Shown here one piece after another: positions 13,254 through 25,575 of a stretch of 64,000 nt of DNA (within the stretch, counting starts at the first letter, position 1; every line of letters starts with the position of its first letter). The notes beneath the pieces were generated by a model. It was not told the origin of the DNA and ran no database searches. It worked only from the letters and a program-made list of their open reading frames with translations. Source of the DNA: Setoptus koraiensis (Eukaryota; Arthropoda); NCBI GenBank assembly GCA_048013815.1, contig CM106585.1, forward strand, positions 2,914,001 through 2,978,000, given 5' to 3'. The translations under genes and the position numbers were made by a program.

Positions 13254-14410
13254 TGGGTCTAAGCAACGGCGACTTGATGGCGAACACACAAAACAAAAAT
13301 GGTGGTGGTAGCCGTCCCATGGTCGCTGTCCATAGACCGTGCACTGCCACAGTGTGTGCTCTATGGTCTATGGCGGCGTGTGCTGCGGGACCATAGTGCA
13401 CCGAGCCGCAGACACGCACACGCGTGTTACGTAACCGGCGCTAGCTCGCCGCCACTAGCGACAGAAACATGAGAGATCCGTCGAGCTAACTAAAGCCAGC
13501 GGCCCACTCGGGCTAAACTATGCAAGCGCTTGTGTGTCGGCGCCATTACCATGCTGGCGTATATTATTCGCCCATTATCAGCCAGATTCGTTCCATGTGT
13601 GCGTTATGTGTCGCTGGCTGGCTGGCTGGCTGGATGCTCGCTTGCATCGCATGTCGTTGCCATCGAGTCGCCGCCACCGAGTCGCCGCCACCGAGTCGCT
13701 GCCATCGGGTCGCTGCCATTGGGTCGCTGCCGGGCTGCTGGCCGGCCCGCGCCAGGCGAGCCGACTAATCGAGCGGCCCATTGACTCGCCAACTACCCAC
13801 ACACAGGCGGCCCGGAGCACGAGCTACCTGGACACAGCCGCGACAACAAGGTACCCCGCGCGGCCCACAATCTGCTGTCAGTGACTGGCAGTAGATTATA
13901 ATTGAGCTAGCGAATGGGGGCACCTGAGCGGGCCGCGCCACAGTGCTTGCGCCGTCATTGTTAGATAACTATAGCAACTATACAATGTACTGCTGTTGCC
14001 GCTGTAGGCCAACTGTAACCGTGCCATTTGTTACCGGATCGATGCCACGAGCCGGCTGTGTGTGTGTGTGTGTGTGTCTGAGTCGGACTCTAACATGCCC
14101 ACAATTGATCTGTTCGATTTGAATCTTTAATCACGACTGATCTTATCTCGATCGGGCGCCCTTTATTTATAGTATTGGCCTATTTGCATATATTTTACAT
14201 ATTTTGCACGCTGCAAGCCGCTTGTGCAGCCACAAGATCGTTGTCGCTGTTTTTCAATTAGTCAGCGCTTTTTAGCTCGCCAGTCTGGCCCGTGAGTCAC
14301 TGCCGATATACTCATAACAAGTTGCATGTGTGTGCGCGCCAAACTTAATGCTGCTGCTGCTGCACCTGATGCCAGACGGTTGCCAGAGCGATATCACATG
14401 GGGCCCGGCC

Positions 14411-14477
14411 GCTGTTGTTGTCGCTGTTGTTGTCGCTGTTGTTGTTGCTGCTGTTGTCGTTGCTGTTGTTGTTGTTG
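14411..14477. repeat. GCTGTTGTTGTC-type trinucleotide tract
   Basis: An imperfect tract of GTT, GCT and GTC triplets with a weak 12-base higher period at its left end. Confidence 0.9.
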
Positions 14478-15384
14478 GCCATTGTGAGGGCGCATATTGC
14501 TGGCTGTGCTTGTGTGTACAGACTCAAGACGACGGGTGTGTGTGTGTGTGTGTGTTGTCGTGTCTTTATGGCGACATTGACTGGCCATAAAACACACACA
14601 CGCACACACAAGAGTGCAACTAATAACGGTTTGCGGCCATCGAGCCAGCGAACATCGAGCCAGCGAACAAGCAACTAATCATCATTGAAGACAACAACAT
14701 GACACCCTTTGATGCAAGATAATCTTCATCGTTGACGCACAAACACGCGCTGCGCCAGCAAACGGGGCCACGCAACGCGCATGCACGCGCAAAGATGCGA
14801 GTTAGTTAGCTAGATTGAGTTAAACGTGAGCTCGCTTTCGCTGATGGCTCATTGGCCGGTGCGGCCGGCCACTGGTCAGCGCCAACAGGGCTAGCAAAGC
14901 CAGTGTCGTATGCACAATATGTTGTATATTGGCTGTTGGATCAAGTTATCGTTGCCAGCGTCGCCAGTGTTGCCGGTGTTGGCTTCACAAGCGGCGGCCC
15001 CCGGCAAGCGCAAACTTTTTACTTTTAGCGCCACTTGCTAATCGAGCCAGCAAGTGATCGATCTGCAGCGATCGGCGTGCTTGCTCGTTAGTCTTGGCCA
15101 GTTTGCGTAGCTGACCACACTCAATTGCGCCACCAGGCAAAGACATCGAGTTGGCTATTGTTACTGTCGTCGGCGCGCTGTTGTCGTCGGCCTGTTGTTG
15201 TCGTCGGCGTGCCAGCCACTCGATTGGGGCTGGCGAGTTAATTAATTAACTTTTTTTTTCAGGCACACGACGCACACGCACGACACACGCGCTGAGCCAA
15301 GCAATCACGATCAATGGCGAGATTGGTGTTAGAAGTAGCCAGCGGTCAGTGGTGGGTCTGACTCGAACAGCGACTCGCCGCCAC

Positions 15385-15470
15385 GAGCTGGCCGAACCGT
15401 AGTGAGCCGGCCCGACCGTGTTGAGCCGGCCCGACCTTGTTGAGCCGGCCCGACTGCAGTGAGCCGGGCC
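15385..15470. repeat. 19-bp minisatellite, about 4.5 copies
   Basis: Tandem GAGCCGGCCCGACCTTGTT-like units with mild divergence, the first and last copies being the most degenerate. Confidence 0.9.
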
Positions 15471-16031
15471 GGCATCAGCGGGGAGGGGGCAGCAAAAGGT
15501 GGACAATTAACAAGCGATAATAGCAGGTGTTGTATGGCCCCAGTTGCAGTATTCAAACGAGCGCCACCAAGACCAGACTTTGTGCGTGCGTGTGCGTGTG
15601 TGTGCGTGTGTGTGTGTGTGGCCATTATACAACAGACAGTCTGTGGTGCAGAGTTGATGTTGCAGAGTGTGTGCATTTGAGTCGCTGCGAGTCAAGTCGG
15701 TGGTTGAGCCAGCGAGACGCAGCGCGACAGAGCCAACTTGGAGCGCGAGCAAATTTCGAGAGCGACAGCGAATTTAGAGAGCGAATTTGGGGAGCGAATT
15801 TGGAGAGCGAATTCGCAGAGCGAGAGGCAGCGAATTTGGAGAGCGGCGGTCGCAATTTCAATAGTCGTCGAATAAAACTAAATATAAAAACACGGAGAGT
15901 GTCGAATATCGCTAGTGTCAAGGGTATTCTATATTTGTTGTCGGTTGTTGGGCATTTTGAGCGGCTGCGGCGGCGGCGCTACACGCACACTTGCGCCTGT
16001 ATTATGTGCTGCTGCAGTATTTATACTTGCA

Positions 16032-16059
<28 letters not shown>
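16032..16059. repeat. (AC)n microsatellite
   Basis: A pure AC run of about 28 bases. Confidence 0.95.
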
Positions 16060-16062
<3 letters not shown>

Positions 16063-16100
16063 TGCGGTGCTGCTGCACCACTGTGCACCACCACGCTACA

Positions 16101-17411
16101 CAACGCGCACACAGTGAATGTGAATTACGTTGCATGTCGGTGGTTATTCAGTTAGTTCGCTCAGTTAGTCGTTGTCATGGGCGCCTCGCCTGAAGCCATC
16201 GCCATCGCCGCCGCCAACAGCCGCCGCACCACTACTGTTGTTAGCTGTAACTGGCCAACGCCGATTTGACGATTCGCTATTAATTGTTGTTATTATTTAC
16301 GACATGTACCATTTATTTATTCCTTTAAATTTCTGCTATTATTATATTAATTATTTATTTACTGCTCGCCAGCCGCACCGCTCACTGCTACTCATTGCTG
16401 CCTTGGTTAACATCGCCGGCCACAACTAACCCGCGACATCAAGATCAACAAGAGCAACAATTGAACAACAACAACAACAACAACAACCACCGCTACATGT
16501 ACGTGCAGTGCACACTTTATTCACACACCAAAACCAGCAAAATCACTACAGCCAATAAGCATCAACACGATGAGGCCTCCTGTTAACTGATTCGATCATT
16601 ATTATTATTGCATTATTTTGTTGTTTTGTTTTAAACCGCATACTGCACGGCATCACCACACATCATCATCAAACGGCAACACAGCAACAATCTACCCAAT
16701 GGTTACCTCACAATAAACACGAGCCTTGCAACAGCGGCTCACCAATCCACTGCTATCGTCGTTGTTTTGATACACGATTTACATTGATATCGCCATCATC
16801 GTAATCATTGTCATCATCATCATCGCCATCGTTCCTCACAAATCGTTCCTCACGAATCGTTCCTCACAAATCGCCCCGCTGCTAATCGCATCCATGCTGC
16901 ATCGCATCATACACGATATCGTATAATGCTGCTAATTGCCCCTGTAAATTAAATCATTTCATCACTCGAGCACCCACCAAAACATCACATTGTTGTACCA
17001 ATACCAATAACTGTGCGTTCATTGCAGCCACCGCCGCTCTCTCGAATCACAACAACAACAACAACACTCACAAGCTACTCAGGTAGGGCGTGCCGTGCAG
17101 GTGAAGTGACGAACAAGTTGCTGCAGTAACCACCACAGTCGCAAGCAAACAGCAACAGTGGCACCGCTACAGTGTGTTCTCTTCTTTTAAGCAGCAAGCA
17201 TCCAATCGAAAGACAACTTACTGGCACTATCCATCTGGCTGCAACTTTAGCCATACTATTGGCCATAGTATTTGCTAATATTGCCACTGTTACCACTGCT
17301 ATTCAATTTTAACATCATCAGTTCTGATATTATCATCTTTATTATTATTATCATTATTATTAGCATCATCATCATTATCATTATCATTAGCGACAAAATC
17401 ACCGTATCACC
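16101..17411 (+). other. 5' flank and probable 5' UTR of the ATPase gene
   Basis: This is AT-richer than the tract to its left, with CAACAA, ATCATC and ATTATT runs just before the start codon. In-frame TAG lies 24 bases before the ATG at 17412, so the coding frame cannot extend leftwards without splicing. Initiator-like TCAGTT sites occur near 16147 and 16160, but no TATA box was recognised at a matching distance. The transcription start and any 5' UTR introns cannot be placed from sequence alone. Confidence 0.35.
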
Positions 17412-20400
17412 ATGGACTTGCACCATTTTAACACACACAATTCAAGCCTATCGCGACTCAGGGGCACCATAGACGATGACACGGGCAGCTATCAATTGGC
17501 TGTCTCTCCAGAAGTGCCAGATGATGGCCTAACAGTTGACGGAAAACCACGTGCAATGAGGCTAACATCATCAATGGAACAATCATCTCATATTAATCAT
17601 AATGATAAATTACGTCACTATCATAATAGTAATCATAATAACCATAATCATAAAACTAAAAGAAATAGACATACTATTGAAGAATTAAAAAAAGAAGTTA
17701 CCTCCGATTTACACAAGATACCATTAGCTCAACTAGTTGATCAGCTACAAACTGATCTAGAGAATGGACTAACGCCGGAACAGGCCAACGAAATCTGGCT
17801 TAGGGACGGACCAAATCATCTAACTGATGTTAGAAGTACACCGGAATGGGTTAAATTCTGTAGAAATCTATTTGGAGGCTTTGCTGCACTTTTATGGATT
17901 GGGGCGGCACTGTGTTTCTTTGCCTTCTCTATTCAAGTTACAACATTTGAATATGCCTCACCAGATAACTTATACTTGGGTATTGTGCTATTATTTGTTG
18001 TTGTTGTCACTGGTCTATTTTCATATTATCAAGAAGCCAAAAGTTGTCAAATTATGGAATCATTTAAAAATTTAGTACCCCAATATGCTACAGTTGTCAG
18101 AGGTGGCATTAAAAAGAAGATACCTGTAGAGGACGTTGTTATGGGAGATTTAGTTGAAGTTAGTTACGGCGATAGAATACCAGCTGATTTTAGAATAACG
18201 CGAGCCTTACAATTTAAAGTAGACAATTCATCGCTCACGGGAGAATCGGAACCTCAGACCCGCATAACTGAGTCAACAAACGACAATCCTCTCGAAACAA
18301 AAAATCTCGCCTTCATGTCAACTAATTGTGTCGAAGGCAAAGGCATGGGAATAGTTGTAGCAACTGGCGATGATTCTGTTATGGGCCGAATAGCAGGACT
18401 TGCTGCCGGCATACAAGGCGGCGAGACACCAATGGCTCGAGAGATAGAACATTTTATTCACGTTATAACATCTGTTGCCGTTGTCACAGGTGTGGTATTT
18501 TTCTTTTTATCATTCTCTTTAGGTTACCATTGGGTCGACTCGGCTGTGTTCCTAATTGGTATTATAGTGGCTAATGTTCCAGAAGGTCTTCTAGCTACAG
18601 TTTGCGTTGCGCTAACACTGACAGCTAAGAGAATGGCAAAGAAAAATTGCCTAGTGAAGAATCTGGAGGCTGTGGAAACACTTGGATCTACATCTACAAT
18701 TTGCTCAGATAAGACAGGAACATTGACACAAAATCGTATGACAGTTTCTCATCTTTGGTTTGATAATCAGATCGTGGACGCAGAGACAGCAACATCGGCA
18801 GTGATGCCATCAACAACTGACGAAACCGAACGTCAGATGATGCTTGGCGGCGGCGACATCGGGGCATCTGGCGGATCATATGAGGACACTTTTGGCAGTA
18901 TGACATTCGACAAATCATCCATTGGTTGGAAGAATCTGTCGAGATGTGCCTGTCTGTGTAGTAGATCTGATTTCGTTGGAGACCAATTACATTTACCTAT
19001 ACTTAAGAGGGCGTGCAATAGTGATGCATCTGAGGCAGCTATTTTAAAATGTATGGAAATCAATGTGGGGAATGTTATGAAATACAGAAAAAATTATCCC
19101 AAGGTAGCAGAGTTGGCCTTCAATTCTACAAACAAATTTCATGTCACAATACACGAACTACCCAAAAAGAATAACGATGATCCAATGAATAATTTCGACA
19201 CAGAGGATGCCGATTATTTGTTGTGCATGAAAGGTGCACCCGAAAGAGTTTTCAATATGTGCGGAACAATTGTCATCAACGGCAAAGAGAAAGTTTTAGA
19301 TCACAATTGGAAAAAATTATTTGATAATGCCTATGATGAACTAGGTGGAATGGGTGAGCGCGTCATTGGGTTCTGTGACCTATTGCTACCTAAGAGCAAA
19401 TATCCCAAAGGATTCGCCTTCGATAGTGAACGTGTCAACTTCCCCTTAGAGAATTTGCGATTTTTAGGATTAATGTCAATGATCGACCCTCCAAGAGCTG
19501 CCGTCCCAGATGCTGTGCTCAAATGCCGTAGTGCAGGTATAAAAATAATTATGATCACAGGTGATCATCCTATAACAGCAAAAGCAATAGCACGTTCCGT
19601 GGGAATTATTTCCGAATCATCCGAAACTGTAGAAGAGATCGCTCTTCGTTTGGATATACCAGTTGAACAAGTAGACAAGAGACAGGCCAAAGCTGTCGTA
19701 GTGCACGGACAACAACTCCCCGGCATGAATAATGACGAGCTTGACGAAGTTTTAGCTACACATGACGAAATAGTATTTGCTCGCACTTCACCCCAACAAA
19801 AACTAATCATTGTGGAGGGATGTCAGCGCTTGGGTGCTATTGTGGCAGTCACAGGAGATGGTGTAAATGACTCGCCGGCATTAAAAAAGGCTGACATAGG
19901 TATATCGATGGGAATTACTGGCAGTGACGTCACCAAACAGGCTGCCGATATGATTTTATTAGATGATAACTTTGCTTCAATTGTTACAGGCGTTGAAGAG
20001 GGACGACTTATTTTTGACAATTTAAAAAAATCCATCGCCTATACATTAGCAAGTAATGTACCAGAACTAGCACCATTCCTTATGTTTATAACATTTGGTA
20101 TACCGCATGCACTAGGCACAGTCACTATATTGTGTATTGATTTGGGCACCGACGTATTACCTGCTATATCACTGGCCTACGAAAAAGCCGAGAGTGACAT
20201 TATGAAGCGACGACCACGTAATACACTCGAGGATCGACTAGTTAATAGCAGATTAATATCCATGTCTTATTGGCAGGTTGGGGTATTTCAGGCATCAGCA
20301 GGATTTTTTGTCTATGCTGTTATAATGATTGAGAATGGTTTTTGGATTTCTAGACTCCTCAATATTCGATTATTTTGGGAATCGAAAGCAATCAATGATC

Positions 20401-20981
20401 TAGAGGACAGCTATGGCCAAGAATGGACTTACAACGAACGTAAAGTACTAGAATTTACATGCCATACAGCATTCTTTGTCACTATTGTTGTTGTTCAGTG
20501 GTTTGTTCTACTTGTATGCAAAACTCGACGAAATAGTTTGTTTCAGCAGGGAATAGAGTAAGTAAATGGGTAGTTTACTTTGAGCAGTACAGAAATTCAC
20601 AGGATCATCATTAACCTAGCTATCTGTTTTTCTTTACAACTAAATCTTGATTGATAACAGCAATCATGTTTTGAACTTCGGAATATTTTTCGAAACAGCA
20701 CTAGCTGCTTTCTTGTCCTACACACCAGGAACAGAGACAGCATTGCGGATGTATCCACTAAGGTAAATTTGAGTAATCACCATTGCGCTAAATAAGATCT
20801 ACATATCTCTCTAAAACCTGAACTTATCTCTAAGCTAATTTTGTTTTCTTGTTTCGATAGATTGGAGTGGTGGTTATGGCCTATACCCTTCGGAATCATA
20901 GTATTTATCTATGACGAAGTTAGAAAATTCATACTCCGGCGTAACCCTAAAGGATGGGTGGAACGAGAGACCTATTATTGA
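17412..20981 (+). CDS. ATP1A-like: Na+/K+-ATPase alpha-subunit paralogue (P-type ATPase)
   Basis: A P-type cation pump of the plasma membrane, Na+/K+-ATPase alpha family. Exons are 17412-20557, 20661-20762 and 20861-20981 (gtaagt and gtaaat donors), giving about 1,123 residues. The start has context ACCATGG and an in-frame upstream stop. Residues 1-85 are a His/Asn-rich extension compared with the usual alpha subunit. Seen: [20 protein letters not shown] (TM4); phosphorylation motif [10 protein letters not shown] with Asp433; [30 protein letters not shown]5 [11 protein letters not shown]6 CIDLGTD; an ETYY C-terminus. The TM5 Ser, typical of Na+/K+ rather than H+/K+ pumps, is kept. Ouabain-site Gln (FSIQ) and Asn (DNLYLG) are kept. 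TM8 reads QWFVLLVC where QWADLVIC is usual, so the Na+-site Asp is missing (residue 1032 is Val). TM5 Thr774 is Ala. It is divergent enough to be a second paralogue rather than the main pump. Confidence 0.95.
20505..20507 (+). other. TM8 Asp-to-Val substitution site in the ATPase
   Basis: The codon GTT falls where pig alpha-1 Asp926 aligns, judged by the flanking TIVVVQW and CKTRRNS segments, which align without gaps. In the known pump structures this Asp helps form the third Na+ site. The neighbouring site-III residues Tyr771, Gln854 and Glu954 appear conserved in this protein (YTLAS, WQVG, ETALAAF). Confidence 0.85.
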
Positions 20982-22644
20982 TAATGTTCTCAAGTCTACT
21001 ATCACTTCTCACAATCATTATGGTAGATGGAGCATTTATTCATTCAAATATAGGTGAATCTACATTGTAACTCTAGGAAAGAAACAATGAAATTAACTGG
21101 GTTTAAATTTTTTCCAACCAGTGATCTATGAATCCTCGCTGCCTTATTATTGTTAACGTACTTCTGAGGACTTTTGGACTATATCATCACTAGCTTCAAT
21201 CTAGATTGATTTAATTTTTCCTTGAACGACGACCCTGTATCCGACTTTTGTCCGAGCTTGTACCTAAGATGTACTCGGTCGAATCATGAAACCATCGCCA
21301 GCCGTTAACTTACAACGTAAATATTAGGGCTGTCTACACACGATAACGAATACGATGTAAGACCACCGAAGAAAACAGGTGAAATTCCTTTGAAAACTAC
21401 AACTTGGACTGAATTATTATTTATCAAAAATGATAGTGATCACGCGAGAAGCTTACCTAGTGAGTGAGCTGCCTAGTGCAATACATGATCATACAGCCGA
21501 ATAGATAACAAATTATAAATTAAAATTATGTGATTCGACAGACTTAAAATTATCTTCAACAATGCTGGACAACAAGCTTAGTTTCGCACAATTGTTCGCG
21601 TCATCTATTCCTATGAACTACTAACTACAGAACACACCCACGAACTTAGGCAGCCATTTATAGATTCCTCAAGACGCTATATTCCTACAGTATTTTAAGA
21701 AGGAAAACCAGTGAAAATGGGCATAAACAAGATAGCCCAAAAGAATGATGCAAGCCATAGATCAACTTAAACATAATCAGATAGAAAATCTATTTCAAAA
21801 CTTTGAAATTATGAGAAACATGTACACTGCCAATCAAATATGTTTTAACTCTGGCATAACATGACAAAGTGGATCAACAATAAACTTGCTCTATAAGAGC
21901 TTTTCATCAATTTAATAGATTCTATTCTTCTTGTTATGCGAAACTTTCATGTTTTACTTCAGTAAATGCGTGATCAGTAGAAAAATTTGATACAACTGTT
22001 TCATGTGACGCATGATGTGAATGAAGTTCCTCGTATCAATCTTGATAAATTATTATCCAAAATCCGCTTCGCTTGAATTAGCATGTTAGCTTCTGAGCGT
22101 AAAAACGGCATAAGGATCTCTTTCACTTTGATAATATATTCTACACCGAATTCGATCTAACATTTTTTTATTGCTAAATTGTAAATTCCAAGTTAACCGC
22201 GAAGACAGTCATGCTTGATGATTCTTTAATCGTCAGCTTTCCATTGTTCATTCATCGAGTTGAAATATGTATTATGATGATAGTCTCACCATCTTGTATC
22301 GATGGTAGAATATACTCCCATGTGTCTTTTTTAGTCGTTGATTTGTTTTTATTGAGGCTGCACCAGAAAGAGATGAGACCTCTGGTTGAATGAATATTTA
22401 TTTTATTCGAGCTGCCTCATTTTTAGTCGTGTGACCAGTTATTAAGTTTTTTTTTCCGGGCCGACTTTTATACTTCCGCACATTGCAAGCTTCTACTGCA
22501 ACTTTCCATCATTCATAGTGTACCACGACCGTTGGTGGGGTCTAGTCATTGATCACAATCTAATCGAATCTAGGATAATTCACTCTCAATCATTAGAATC
22601 ATTATAATCTGATCAATCAGAGACAACTGTGTTTAAACTATGGT
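20982..22644. other. ATPase 3' UTR and SoxE 5' flank
   Basis: AT-rich sequence without repeats or convincing frames. A candidate polyadenylation signal AATAAA lies near 21880 on the plus strand. The SoxE promoter should fall in the right part, but no TATA box stands out. Confidence 0.4.
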
Positions 22645-24310
22645 ATGATCAACATAATGAGAATGAGTTGTGAAAGACAAAGACTAGACGAAAAGTCAAC
22701 AAACGTGGACAGTGATGGTGAGTTAGAATTACTAGTCAGGAAAACTATAGCCACTATTGATTGGGACTATGTCATAAATCGTGATGCAACGATTAAACGT
22801 CTAGACAAGTGTCATAATAAGCCGTCAACACTTAATAAAAAGTGTCAGCCGAAGAGGCCAATGAATCCTTTCATGGTAAGTTCAAATCAGACTAAACTGA
22901 TTGATTTGCCAATAAACCATTTACGCATTACATAACATGTAAACTAATGCTTCTCATAAAATTAGTTGTGGACTCAAGCCATACGAAGGAAGCTATCGGA
23001 GCAGTATTCGAACATTCGTAATGCTCAACTAAGTAAAACACTCGGACGTATGTGGAGGTGAGCGACAATTAAAGAGATAAACAGTGATGGGGTACATCAA
23101 CTAATGAGATAGAGATATTTAAGTCTGATCAAGTTTCCATTGCGATCTTTTAACATGATCGCAAAATCACTTGACAAGACATCCGAAAGGGTGTCTAATA
23201 ACTGATCTAATTGCTTTCTTGCCCCAATTTGAGCACGTGTACGTTTTAACGTGTGAGCTATATATAGCTAGCATAATCTTTTTTCTTTCTATCTAATCTC
23301 TTTAAACCAATAACCAACAATCCACCTAGTAATATGGATTATGAACTCAGAAGGCCTTATCTGGAGGAGGCTGAAAGGATCAGAGTTATACACAAGATTA
23401 ACTATCCGAAATACAGAGTAAGCTGAATATATGATATATGTACCTTTGAGTTGTGTTCTCAAACTCAAGCTGCACCTCTAAGACTTGTATTTTGTTCGTT
23501 ATAGCAATGCACTATCGGATGTCTTTGCAATTTATTTGAATAAATCTTTGATCTGTTTCTCTTAAAATTTACACTAACCTTTTTGGGGTTAAATTTAAAC
23601 AGTATCAACCAAGGAGGCGGGCTAAAAGGGCTGAGGCCAAACCAAAACGCTTTTCAGGTATTAACAATCATGAAATTCGTTTTGAGTGCAACAAGGGCAT
23701 GGAGCAAAGTCACGACAATGAGCCTATGTCTGGCCATTCGGAGGGCAGAGATAGTCAGCTACCAGATTATCGAATGAGAATGCATGTCAACTACATGAAG
23801 GCAAATCCGGATAGTATTGTCGTCCATGAGTCCGCCTGGATAACCGATGGGAGCGACAGTGATGTAGTTCATTGTTATCCAGAGAACATCTCTCATTTTG
23901 AGGATCGAATCGAACTTGGGTGTGTAGTAAGTGGACAAAGAGAGCATCAGAATATCCCCATATCCTGCTTCGGTGGTTTTGGATGGGATTCACAACGGTC
24001 GGAAACAAATTACCATGGAGAACACCAAAATAATAATACAATGATCAAACAATGCAGATGCACCTCAGAGAATCCGGTACAATCGAATATCGATTCATTA
24101 GTTTACTCATATCAAAGTAACGAAAGCGATTACCATAATAGGCCAACGTCCGGTACCATCCAAAAATATATCAACAACCAAAACAACGTCCTTATGATGC
24201 AGACACCAAACGCTAGCGAGCTTTGTAATGGAGAGTATCACGACCAGATTATGGACGATTATCAACAACTGGCCCAGATCAATTCATCTCGTCCGATGAC
24301 AAATCATTAA
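22645..24310 (+). CDS. SoxE: SoxE-group HMG-box transcription factor (divergent)
   Basis: A sequence-specific HMG-box regulator that bends DNA in the nucleus. Exons are 22645-22875, 22966-23057, 23330-23417 and 23603-24310, giving about 372 residues. The HMG box runs from residue 69 to about 145, from KRPMNPFM through [25 protein letters not shown] and [27 protein letters not shown] and YKYQPRRR-like strings point to SoxE (Sox8/9/10, fly Sox100B). The second intron splits the Arg codon after LGRMW, the position used in vertebrate SOX9. The introns after PFM and after YPKYR are additional. The normally invariant RPMNAFMVW reads RPMNPFMLW. The C-terminal 230 residues are Asn/Ser/Asp-rich without a known domain; no SoxE dimerisation domain was recognised in the short N-terminus. 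The start is the first ATG of the frame. Its 3' end faces SPOP 34 bp away. Confidence 0.85.
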
Positions 24311-24344
24311 ATATTGTAATTGATTGATTTTATTTATAGTATTC

Positions 24345-25575
24345 TTAAGACAGCTTAATTCGTTTCCTACTTGGTCCTAGAGGTGGAATTTGATTAGCTA
24401 ATGCTTTGAAAGCATCAGCAAGTAGATGAGACTGATGTTTTACCATAGAGTTCCATGCATCGGTCTCTACAACTTCTGACGCATGACTAAAGTCGAGTGA
24501 AGGGGTAAAAAAGAGAAAAATGGTTAGCTATGGAAAATTATAATCAAGAACAAGACATGGTGACAATTTTGGATAGTAGTACTTACTTGTTGATATATTC
24601 GATGGTATAAGCTTTAAGTTGATTGGCATTGTACATGTCAGCTAACATCAACACGCTGGCAGCTGATTCGATCGATAAATCTGAACATAAAGCTTCTTCA
24701 CACATTACTTTGAGTCTATCTAGTTGGTATTTGTTAGCTGCAGATATGAGATCCTCAGCCATTTTATCCAGATTAGGAGATTTTCCAGTATAAATAAACC
24801 TGAGCATCTCCTCGAGTACATCTGGATCTATATCGGTGACCTCAACGCGGTTTTGTTTAGTTTCTCTCATATCATGACTGAACATCCCTTTGAACATCGG
24901 AGACCTGGCGGCCAATATGGCTTTGTGTGCGTGAAATTCCTTTCCTTTGGCGCTGATAATTACATCGCTGAAATCTTGGTTTTCAAATATAGATGATAAA
25001 TCTGCAGATAATCTGCACTCAGGAACTTTGAATTGAATCGTATTATTTTGTCCGCAAACATTGATTGAATCGGCAACAACATTAACTTCGCAGTATATTG
25101 TCAATTTATCGTCTGGTAGAAGGCCGTTAGACTCATCTAATAGAAAGTCCCTTTTAACAAATTTTTTGAATCCCCAATCTTTTCCTTGGATAAACTTGTA
25201 GGCCCGTTGACTTTCCATGATTTTAACTTCTTCGCGTTTGGCGTTTAATATAGAGAATTTAAATTTTGCCCTAACTTCACTTTTATTGCATGATGCTAAT
25301 AATAGATATAATGATAAATAATCTTTACTTTCTTCATCCAAGCCTTTTGGATTGATGCGCAGGCACCACTTAAGTTTGTCATTGGCCCCAGCAGAGAATG
25401 TTGAACTTTTGAGCATCTCTCCTATTTCCTCTCTACAAAAACTAAAGTTGTTTATTGTCCACATATAGCTAAATTTGATAACTTTGACTTGTGTAAAGCA
25501 CCAGCTTTCCGCATTAGGTGAATTGACCTCATTGACCACAGGCGGCGGAGATGATGGTGGCATAATAGTGGCCAT
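24345..25575 (-). CDS. SPOP: SPOP, MATH-BTB adaptor of CUL3 ubiquitin ligase
   Basis: The substrate adaptor of a nuclear Cullin-3 RING ubiquitin ligase (fly roadkill). Coding exons on the minus strand are 25575-24587 and 24486-24345, with a gtaagt donor, a ttag acceptor and an intron of 100 bp; an Asn codon is split. The product is 376 residues against 374 in human. The MATH domain is about 28-166, with [11 protein letters not shown] and all the human substrate-pocket residues (Tyr87, Phe102, Tyr123, Trp131, Phe133 equivalents) visible in [26 protein letters not shown] and KDWGFKKF. The BTB domain is about 190-297 ([34 protein letters not shown]). A BACK-like region follows, and the tail is RKRIKLS, a basic nuclear signal. 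The Pro-rich first 17 residues vary. The start codon has context ACCATGG. Confidence 0.97.

Larger units (their letters stand above)
673..16100. other. gene-free low-complexity tract I
   Basis: No convincing gene was found on either strand over 15.4 kb. The DNA is dense in (CA)n/(GT)n runs, CAA/CAG/GAC trinucleotide tracts, CAGC/GGCT runs (for example 5762-5792 and 6583-6622), short minisatellites and GC-rich hairpins; the clearest are listed separately. Open frames up to 226 codons (12739-13419, minus) occur, but they overlap frames on the other strand, are driven by repeats and show no domain. The tract probably holds intergenic DNA and perhaps regulatory DNA or untranslated exons of the downstream ATPase gene. 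That is inference from position only. Confidence 0.6.

Noticed and set aside
12739-13419. 226-codon minus-strand frame and many other 60-150-codon frames in the two low-complexity tracts
   Set aside because: They overlap frames on both strands, owe their length to CA and triplet repeats and GC bias, and show no domain, codon or splice evidence.
21562-21600. String ATGCTGGACAAC similar to the P450 start
   Set aside because: Only 13 exact bases are shared, which is expected by chance in a window this size, and the frame closes after about 17 codons.
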